NCBI GenBank assembly: GCA_029861485.1
Contig: JAOTZF010000094.1
Span: 1 to 6,997 of the forward strand
Source: Thermoleophilia bacterium
GTDB lineage: Bacteria > Actinomycetota > Thermoleophilia > Miltoncostaeales > Miltoncostaeaceae
Direction of reading: 5' to 3'
Length of the DNA stretch: 6,997 bases
Every line of letters begins with the position of its first letter. Positions within the stretch are counted from its first letter, which is position 1. This document shows, in pieces, positions 1 through 4,692 of this stretch. The position numbers were made by a program, and so were the translations under genes. The notes below the pieces were generated by a model, which ran no database searches, was not told where the DNA came from, and was given only the letters and a program-made list of their open reading frames with translations.

Positions 1-135
1 GAGCGGGCAGAGCGCGTCATCGAGGCCCCAGCGCTCGCCGACGCCATGCGCGCGGCGGGCCTTACCCGAGTCTCCGTCGCCGCTCCCCGTGGAGACGAGG
101 GGCCTGCGATCGTGCGCGGTTACGCTCCGGCCTAA
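1..135 (+). CDS. 3' end of an unrecognised protein (partial)
   Basis: Reading frame 1 is open from the first base to a TAA at 133-135, giving the last 44 residues of a protein whose start lies upstream of the window. The tail is Ala/Arg-rich with normal high-GC codon use (mostly G or C in third position) and ends in RGYAPA. I see no motif that identifies it: the segment DAMRAAGLTRVSVA looks like a helix followed by a strand, as in many alpha/beta enzymes, and a uroporphyrinogen-III synthase-like end is possible but unsupported. Its TAA overlaps the TAG of the convergent gene at 132-470, so the two genes meet tail to tail with no spacer and no obvious terminator between them. The coding call rests on the open frame and codon composition only. 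Confidence 0.6.
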   Translation, partial: ERAERVIEAPALADAMRAAGLTRVSVAAPRGDEGPAIVRGYAPA

Positions 136-470
136 GCCACGTCGCGACGGCCGTGCGGCCGTCGCAGCCTGAGAGTGCGGGCCTCGACCCGACTCAGGCT
201 GCTCGCCAGCTCGGTGAACAACTCATCCGAATCCGCGTCGATGGGAAGCGGCCGGCCAGAGACTTCCTGCCATACGTCGGCGAGTAGCCTCCGGGCCTGG
301 GTCGGCGTGATCGACCCCTCCTCGAGGGCGCGCTCGATCGGTTGGATCGCGCTCGGCACCCGCCGGTAGGGGCGCCATTCGGGTGGATGCCCAGCGATGA
401 GGCGGCGAGCGAACTCATTCGCGAGCTTGGCTTCGGGGAACGTCTCGGGCTGTCGGTCGGTGTCGGCCAT
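132..470 (-). CDS. Small hypothetical protein, 112 aa
   Basis: A 112-residue soluble protein of no family I recognise. It starts MADTDRQPETFPEAKLANEF and appears largely helical: a helix near 14-25 (KLANEFARRLIAG), a second near 43-62 (IERALEEG, then TPTQARRLLADVWQEV) and an amphipathic helix near 83-100 (ELFTELASSLSRVEARTLRL). The end is Arg-rich. No signal peptide, membrane segment, cysteine or catalytic motif is visible. The frame also stays open to a TTG at 498-500, but I chose the ATG at 468-470 because the ten extra residues do not resemble a domain start and neither site has a good ribosome-binding site. The stop overlaps that of the convergent gene ending at 135. The size and helix content would suit a small regulatory or antitoxin-like protein, but no toxin gene lies beside it, so no function is assigned. 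Confidence 0.6.
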   Translation of the reverse strand: MADTDRQPETFPEAKLANEFARRLIAGHPPEWRPYRRVPSAIQPIERALEEGSITPTQARRLLADVWQEVSGRPLPIDADSDELFTELASSLSRVEARTLRLRRPHGRRDVA

Positions 471-509
471 GGCACTACGCTGGGTAGGGATCAACCCCAA
501 AACCAGCCG

Positions 510-584
510 GCGCGTTAGCGCGCTTACGGCCTGAGGCCGCGCCGAGCGCCCGTTTTCGGGCGGATCTCAGGTTCAAGTTGAACC
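510..584. repeat. Cluster of four consecutive perfect inverted repeats
   Basis: Four stem-loops follow one another: GCGCG/CGCGC around TTAG (510-523); CGGCCT/AGGCCG around a single G (527-539); CGCCCG/CGGGCG around TTTT (547-562); and GGTTCAA/TTGAACC around a single G (570-584). The gaps are only 3 to 7 bases. None is followed by a T-run on either strand, so a standard intrinsic terminator is not supported. The arms differ in sequence, so these are separate dyads, not copies of one repeat. They lie 39 bases upstream of the ATG of the 112-residue gene, where they could be transcribed as a structured leader. Confidence 0.6.
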
Positions 585-812
585 CGAGAGTGAGCCAACC
601 GACGCAGGCGGGCCGGGTAAGGATGGGAATCTGGGCCTCGACCCGGCGCTTGCCCGCGACCGCCATCACGGCGCACCGCACGGCGCGAATCTCGCGGCGA
701 ATGGTCGCCGCTGCGTCCTCGCTCGTCGCCGTGGCTCCAACATCGCTCCTCGTCCGGGCCTTCGGCGACTGCGTCCTTGCGGTGTTTGGTCTTCGCAGGT
801 CAGGCCATGAAC

Positions 813-830
813 CGCGGGGGTGGGCCCGCG
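813..830. terminator. GC-rich stem-loop after the ferredoxin reductase gene
   Basis: CGCGGG (813-818) pairs perfectly with CCCGCG (825-830) around a six-base loop. It sits 21 bases beyond the TAA (852-854) of the minus-strand reductase gene, where a transcript end is expected. No T-run follows in the minus direction, so it is at best a weak or factor-assisted terminator. Confidence 0.25.
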
Positions 831-851
831 CCGGGGTGGCGCCCTGGTCTG

Positions 852-2066
852 TTAGCCCTCGGCGCCCCGGGCCATGGCCAGCGCCTCGTCCCAGCTGATC
901 CGCTCGCCGATGAGACGGCGGTACTGCATCACCTGCCGCGAGCGGTTGATGCCGAGCACTCCGACCAGGCGCCCGGCGCGGCCATAGAGCGCGACGAGCG
1001 GTCCGTCATCGGCGCGACCCTCGATGATGGCGACCTCGTCATCGGCGCGGGTGCGCCCCGCGAGCTGAATCGTGAGGTCGAACTGACCGCTCCAGAACCA
1101 CGGCACGGGGGCGAACGGCTCCCCGCCCTGCTCGCCGGCGAGCAGGGTCGCTGCGGCATGGGCGGCTTGCTGAACGGCATTCTCCCAGTGCTCCACTCGC
1201 ATCAGCTCGCCGTCGAAGGTCGCATTCGGCCACCGGGCGACGTCCCCCGCGGCAACGATGCCGGGCGCCGCGGCGCAGGTGGCATCACACACCACGCCAT
1301 CGTCAATGGTCAGCCCGGAGCCCTCGAGCCACTCGGTATTGGGGGTCACCCCTATTCCGACCACGACGACATCCGCCTCCAGACTCGAGCCGTCGTTCAG
1401 GACGACGCGCTCGAGTCGTTCGCCTCCCTCGAGGCGGTCGACGCCGACTCCCGTGCGCAGATCGACGCCATGGCCGATCTGCAGATCGGCCATGGTCTGG
1501 CCAAGCCGAGGGCCGAGGATGTGCGCAAACGGCACCGGCGCCGTCTCGACCATGGTTACGTCCAGGCCAAGCGATCTGGCCGAGGCCGCGACCTCGGCGC
1601 CGATGAAGCCGGCGCCGCACACGACCACGCGTTCCGGACCGGCATCGAGGTGCTCGCGAATACGGCGGGCGTCATCAAGCCCCCGCAGCGTCAGGACGCC
1701 GCTACGGGCATCGGTGCCGGGCAGTGACCGCGCGCGAGCACCGGTCGCGATCACCAGGCCCTCGAAATCGACGCTCGTGCCGTCGGCGAGCCCCACCCGT
1801 CGCCTCGCCACATCCAGCGAGGTCGCCGGGGATCCGAGCAACACGTCGACGCCCAGCTCGTCCAGCTCGGACGCGGTCGTCAGCGCGACGCGCTGCTCGT
1901 CCCATGTGCCCGAGAGCATCTCCTTGGAGAGCGGCGGCCTCGTGTACGGAAGGTGGGGCTCGTCACCGATGAGCGTGAGCCGCCCCTCGAAGCCCTCCCG
2001 CCGGAGCGCCTCGGTCGCGCGCAGGCCGGCGAGGGACGCGCCGACGATCGCGATCGCTGAGGGCAC
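852..2066 (-). CDS. FAD-dependent ferredoxin reductase (NADH type, P450 redox-partner family)
   Basis: A 404-residue flavoprotein that would pass electrons from NADH through FAD to a small ferredoxin, in the cytoplasm. The N-terminal FAD-binding fold has IVGASLAGLRATEALR at 7-22 (the GxSLAG variant), with PPLSKEML at 44-51 and an ATG strand end at 108-110. The NAD fold starts VVVCGAGFIGAEVA at 147-160 (GxGxxG); Glu174 at the end of its second strand suggests NADH over NADPH. The second FAD contact is GIVAAGDVA at 269-277. The C-terminal domain (about 322-404, with WFWSGQFDLTIQLAG) is the reductase C-terminal domain of putidaredoxin and rhodocoxin reductases, and the length is typical of that family. 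The start is a GTG 8 bases after the ferredoxin stop; a GAGGAG lies 14 bases upstream, inside the ferredoxin gene. That order points to one transcript and to this ferredoxin as the partner. Confidence 0.93.
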   Translation of the reverse strand: MPSAIAIVGASLAGLRATEALRREGFEGRLTLIGDEPHLPYTRPPLSKEMLSGTWDEQRVALTTASELDELGVDVLLGSPATSLDVARRRVGLADGTSVDFEGLVIATGARARSLPGTDARSGVLTLRGLDDARRIREHLDAGPERVVVCGAGFIGAEVAASARSLGLDVTMVETAPVPFAHILGPRLGQTMADLQIGHGVDLRTGVGVDRLEGGERLERVVLNDGSSLEADVVVVGIGVTPNTEWLEGSGLTIDDGVVCDATCAAAPGIVAAGDVARWPNATFDGELMRVEHWENAVQQAAHAAATLLAGEQGGEPFAPVPWFWSGQFDLTIQLAGRTRADDEVAIIEGRADDGPLVALYGRAGRLVGVLGINRSRQVMQYRRLIGERISWDEALAMARGAEG

Positions 2067-2074
2067 GCGAGCGG

Positions 2075-2275
2075 TCAGGTCTCCTCGATCGACAGCGCTT
2101 GCGTCGGGCAGCCCTTCACGGCCGCTTCGACCTTCTCCCTGATCTCCTCTGGGGGCTCCTCGTCCAGCAGATAGAGGAAGTTGTCGTCGCGCACCTCGAA
2201 GACCTCGGGTGCGAGCTGCATGCAGATCGCCGTGCTGGAGCAGCGGTCATAGTCGACAACGACGCGGTATCCCAT
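2075..2275 (-). CDS. [3Fe-4S]-type ferredoxin, 66 aa
   Basis: A small acidic cytoplasmic electron carrier of the actinobacterial P450-associated type. Ligand cysteines are Cys12, Cys18 and Cys56, the last followed by Pro (GCPTQAL). In [4Fe-4S] relatives a fourth Cys stands three residues after the first; here that place is Thr15 (C-SS-T-AI-C), so a [3Fe-4S] cluster is expected. The N-terminal VVVDYDRC, the APEVF segment (22-26) and the acidic EEPPEEIREKVEAAV helix (39-53) fit the family, as does the length. The ATG at 2273-2275 has a ribosome-binding site GAGAGGA 10 bases upstream. The next gene on the strand, 8 bases away, is its likely reductase. No P450 or other terminal oxygenase is in the window, so the final acceptor is unknown; P450 support is inferred from the family. 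Confidence 0.93.
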   Translation of the reverse strand: MGYRVVVDYDRCSSTAICMQLAPEVFEVRDDNFLYLLDEEPPEEIREKVEAAVKGCPTQALSIEET

Positions 2276-2285
2276 GATCTGATCG

Positions 2286-2292
2286 TCCTCTC
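2286..2292 (-). promoter_or_regulatory. Ribosome-binding site of the ferredoxin gene
   Basis: GAGAGGA on the minus strand, 10 bases before the ATG at 2273-2275. It supports that start; no other start codon with such a site is seen upstream. Confidence 0.6.
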
Positions 2293-2375
2293 GCTGGGGC
2301 GTTAGACTCTTCCCGCCGAGCGCCTACGGCCGAACACGACGAGGGATCCAACCTATCTTTCGCACTACCCGGCTG

Positions 2376-2410
2376 CCCCTAGGGGGACCGGTCCTGCGGA
2401 CCGGTCCTGC
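2376..2410. promoter_or_regulatory. Palindromic tandem repeat, candidate operator between divergent genes
   Basis: The 13-base unit GGACCGGTCCTGC occurs twice with no gap (2385-2397 and 2398-2410). Each unit contains the perfect 10-base palindrome GGACCGGTCC. Directly to the left is another perfect palindrome, CCCCTAGGGG (2376-2385), sharing one base with the first unit. The cluster lies between the ferredoxin gene (start 2275, minus) and the RTX-cupredoxin gene (start 2485, plus), 74 bases before the latter. Palindromes repeated in phase are typical of operators bound by dimeric repressors, or of transcript hairpins. No regulator gene is adjacent, and no clear -10/-35 pair could be placed in this spacer. 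Confidence 0.45.
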
Positions 2411-2469
2411 GTAAGCGACAGGAGTCTCTGCGCACCTGCCCGGTCCCCTGAAGCCCGCCCACGTCCATT

Positions 2470-2478
2470 GGAGAGAAG
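2470..2478 (+). promoter_or_regulatory. Ribosome-binding site of the RTX-cupredoxin gene
   Basis: GGAGAGAAG ends six bases before the ATG at 2485. It favours this ATG over the in-frame ATG two codons later. Confidence 0.6.
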
Positions 2479-2484
2479 ACCGTC

Positions 2485-3426
2485 ATGGCCATGAAACCGG
2501 TTGCCGTTCTGACGAGCGCAGTTCTGATCCTGGGAGCGGGAATCGCCCTGGGCGTGACGAAGACCGGAACGCCGCGCAGCGACACCCTTCGCGGCACGCA
2601 GAGCGTCGACACCCTGCGCGGCGCCGGCGGCAACGACCGCATCCTCGCACTGGGCGGTCGCGACCGGGTATTCGGGGGCAACGGCAAAGACCGGCTCTTC
2701 GGCGGCCGGGGAAACGACACGCTGCGCGGCGGTCGGGGAGTGGATCTGATGAGGGGGCAGGCGGGTAACGATCGCGCCATCGGGGACCGCGGCGGAGACC
2801 GCGCGTTCGGAGATGCCGGCCGCGACCGCCTCGAGGGCGACGCGGGCAACGATGTGCTTAACGGCGGCCCCGGCAACGACGTGATCCTCGGAGGTCCCGG
2901 CGCAGATCGCCTGATCGGCGGCGCGAACGACGATCGCCTGAATGGCGGCACCGGAAAGGACGCCTACATCGCGGGCGCAGGCAACGACCGGATCACGGCG
3001 CGCGACGGCATCGCCGAGACCATCAACTGCGGTGGTGGCCGCGACCGGGTGAGCGCCGACCGCGGCGATCGAGTGGCCGCAAACTGCGAGGCCGTGAGCA
3101 GGCCCGCGCCGCCACCGGCGCCGGCGCCCACACCGACCCCCGCGCCGGGCCCCGTGTCGTCATTCCGCTCGGTGCCGATCGCCTCTGCGGGGCTGGCTTT
3201 CGCGGTCACCTTCGTCACCGCGCCCGCCGGCACGATCACCCTCAGCGCGGTGAACAGCCAGGCGGTGCCTCACAACATCGCCGTCGGCTCGACCGTTGGT
3301 GCCACAGTGACCAATGGCGGCACCTCGACCGTCACCGTGACTCTTTCGGCGGGCACCTACCAATTCTACTGCGCCGTTCCCGGCCACCGCGAGGCGGGAA
3401 TGGTCGGCACCCTGGTGGTGACTTAG
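2485..3426 (+). CDS. Secreted RTX-like repeat protein fused to a type 1 copper (cupredoxin) domain
   Basis: A 313-residue exported protein with four parts. (1) A hydrophobic N-terminal segment (6-24, after Lys4) is a signal peptide or anchor; ALG before Val24 is a possible cleavage site. (2) From Asp33 to Asp168 there are 16 nonapeptides with Asp in perfect nine-residue register (33, 42, 51 and on to 168), of the GGxGxDxLx type; such repeats form a calcium-binding beta-roll. (3) A segment flanked by Cys182 and Cys201 probably caps the roll with a disulfide, and a Pro/Ala linker follows (207-223). (4) About 225-313 is a cupredoxin domain with PHNIAV (His263), then FYCAVPGH (Cys296, His301) and Met306. 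The C-x4-H-x4-M spacing is that of rusticyanin and auracyanin and predicts a blue-copper electron carrier. It acts outside the membrane; partners are unknown. The stop overlaps that of the convergent acyltransferase gene. Confidence 0.9.
   Translation: MAMKPVAVLTSAVLILGAGIALGVTKTGTPRSDTLRGTQSVDTLRGAGGNDRILALGGRDRVFGGNGKDRLFGGRGNDTLRGGRGVDLMRGQAGNDRAIGDRGGDRAFGDAGRDRLEGDAGNDVLNGGPGNDVILGGPGADRLIGGANDDRLNGGTGKDAYIAGAGNDRITARDGIAETINCGGGRDRVSADRGDRVAANCEAVSRPAPPPAPAPTPTPAPGPVSSFRSVPIASAGLAFAVTFVTAPAGTITLSAVNSQAVPHNIAVGSTVGATVTNGGTSTVTVTLSAGTYQFYCAVPGHREAGMVGTLVVT
2581..2988 (+). repeat. 27-bp-period coding repeat (16 RTX-like nonapeptides)
   Basis: Inside the RTX-cupredoxin gene, codons 33-168 repeat with a 27-base period, each unit holding a conserved Asp codon and mostly GGC/GGN Gly codons. 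The units have diverged at DNA level (for example GGCAACGAC against GGTCGCGAC), so the periodicity is clearest in the protein. Such tracts can gain or lose units by recombination. Confidence 0.8.
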
Positions 3427-4550
3427 GTACAGGGCCTGGAGCGGCGTAGAGCGTGGCCTCGGGCAGTCGCTGCAAGGCTGCCTGCCGCACCCCGGCCGCG
3501 TTGCGCAAGCGCCCGGGCAACGCGCGGCCCGAAATCTCCGGCCAGCGCGACGAGACCTCTCGGCGTCGCCGGATAGATCGCGAGGCTGATGGTCTCGCGC
3601 TCGGTCTTGGTCCATCGCCGCGTCCACGGGGCGTCCGCGCCGAGGAACTCGAGGCTCTCAAGACCAGAATCGCATGCGTACTCGAGGCTCTCCAGCATCA
3701 GCAGCTGGCCGGGCGAGCAGCGCGAGAATGCGTGGTCATAGCCGATCTTCAGCAGCCAGAGGCGTCCATCCGACTCGACGGCGATCTGTGTGGCGACGGC
3801 CTGACCGTCGATCCGGAGGAAGGCCATCCTGAGGATCCCGCGCGCTACTGCGCGCTGGCCGTAGGCGGAAAAGAAGGCCCTGCGCTCGGCGTCCGCCGCG
3901 AGTGCGGTCTTCGTCCTGCCCTTCCAGCTGGACGCCTCGACCCGTTGCGCCTCATCGAAGAGCTCCACGAACTCTGCTGCCGATCGCGGCGAAAGCACCT
4001 CCGCAAAGACCTCTCCGAGCTTCTCGGCCTGGCGCCGCGCCCGCCGTAGGTCGCTGCGCATCCGCTTGGAGAGCACGCTCTCGGCGCCGTTCCCGCAACC
4101 GCCGAGCGCCACATACGGGCAGCGCCGGTTCTCGCGCCTCACAACGATCCTTCGGCCGGAATAGGCCGTGAGGAGGGCGTCGATCGCGGGGGAGTCCGCC
4201 TCGATCCGGGGAAGAACGATCGGCAGCTTGCGCCGCGCCAGCCCGCGGGTCAGGGCGACGAGTGAGTCGTGGTCGCGAAAGATCAGGTCCGCTGGCTCTC
4301 CCAGCTCCTGTACGCCGATGTGGGTCTGCCCGGAGAACCGTCGCGGGCGGGCAAGCGGCGCCACCGCGGAAAGCCCGTCGTCAGAGATCACACACGCCAC
4401 CCCCAGGGCTTGCCCTCCCGCGACGGTCTCAGCGCAGCTCTGGGTCCAGATCAGGTGGTCGGTCGGGCTGCGCCGCCCTCGTGGAATGTCATCCCAGTGA
4501 GGGGTGAGATCGGCGAGTGCCGCAGGGGACTCGACGGTGAGAAAGGTCAT
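3423..4550 (-). CDS. GNAT-family acyltransferase, CelD/BioF2-like (FemAB-type fold)
   Basis: A 375-residue cytoplasmic protein of the double-GNAT type. The C-terminal GNAT domain (about 158-312) shows the CelD/BioF2-like pattern: a basic helix LSKRMRSDLRRARRQAEKLG (160-179), VELFDEAQRVEASSWKG (195-211), FLRIDGQAVATQIAVESDGRLWLLKIGYD (244-272, the acyl-CoA-fold strands), then SPGQLLMLESLEYA (279-292) and the closing APWTRRWT (307-314). Relatives take part in polysaccharide, cell-wall or exopolysaccharide modification; the substrate here is unknown. The frame stays open to 4781, but the extra part overlaps the kinase gene and is Arg-rich and unlike the family, so I chose the ATG at 4548-4550, where the conserved-looking MTFLTVESPAAL begins. 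It has no visible ribosome-binding site, so the start is uncertain. It follows the histidine kinase after 142 bases and may share its transcript. Its stop overlaps the RTX-cupredoxin stop by 4 bases. Confidence 0.82.
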   Translation of the reverse strand: MTFLTVESPAALADLTPHWDDIPRGRRSPTDHLIWTQSCAETVAGGQALGVACVISDDGLSAVAPLARPRRFSGQTHIGVQELGEPADLIFRDHDSLVALTRGLARRKLPIVLPRIEADSPAIDALLTAYSGRRIVVRRENRRCPYVALGGCGNGAESVLSKRMRSDLRRARRQAEKLGEVFAEVLSPRSAAEFVELFDEAQRVEASSWKGRTKTALAADAERRAFFSAYGQRAVARGILRMAFLRIDGQAVATQIAVESDGRLWLLKIGYDHAFSRCSPGQLLMLESLEYACDSGLESLEFLGADAPWTRRWTKTERETISLAIYPATPRGLVALAGDFGPRVARALAQRGRGAAGSLAATARGHALRRSRPCT

Positions 4551-4659
4551 GGTGCCGTGGGTATCGGGGGTCGTCGCGCGGCAGGTCAGCCACGGGACGA
4601 GTACCAGGAGGGTGCCGATCGCGGAATTCAGGTTGGCACTTTCGCCACCGTACACGCGC

Positions 4660-4674
4660 CGATCGCATCGATCG
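4660..4674. repeat. CGATCG inverted repeat between kinase and acyltransferase genes
   Basis: CGATCG-CAT-CGATCG forms a perfect six-base stem with a three-base loop, 18 bases beyond the kinase TGA (4693-4695) on the minus strand. There is no T-run after it. It might attenuate read-through into the acyltransferase gene, or be chance; each arm is itself palindromic. Confidence 0.3.
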
Positions 4675-4692
4675 AGGTATCTGCCCGAACGT

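Larger units (their letters stand above)
471..851. other. Gene-poor spacer with inverted repeats and a coding-like stretch
   Basis: No gene can be defended in these 381 bases. The left part (510-584) is a run of four short perfect inverted repeats, listed separately. The right part (about 600-760), read on the minus strand, has a frame with high third-position G/C and a plausible protein composition (for example ATIRREIRAVRCAVMAVAG), but it lacks a convincing start and ribosome-binding site and runs into the hairpin cluster. It could be a worn remnant of a gene. A GC-rich stem-loop at 813-830 lies just past the end of the ferredoxin reductase gene. I checked for a tRNA on both strands because of the GGTTCAA string at 570-576 and found no cloverleaf. 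Confidence 0.5.

Noticed and set aside
471..500. Earlier TTG start for the 112-residue protein
   Set aside because: No ribosome-binding site, and the added residues look like untranslated sequence; the ATG at 468-470 is preferred, though not proven.
561..590. Possible tRNA T-arm (GGTTCAA string)
   Set aside because: The string is part of a simple 15-base palindrome; no acceptor stem, anticodon arm or D arm can be drawn on either strand.
777..1727. Plus-strand open frame of 316 codons opposite the ferredoxin reductase
   Set aside because: Antisense shadow of a clear flavoprotein gene; no recognisable motif and no ribosome-binding site.
2385..2410. CRISPR or insertion-sequence end for the 13-base tandem repeat
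   Set aside because: Only two copies with no spacer between them, no transposase or cas gene nearby and no flanking target duplication.
2379..2951. Minus-strand open frame of 190 codons opposite the RTX repeats
   Set aside because: Its Pro/Arg/Ser-rich repeat is just the complement of the Gly/Asp repeat codons of the real gene.
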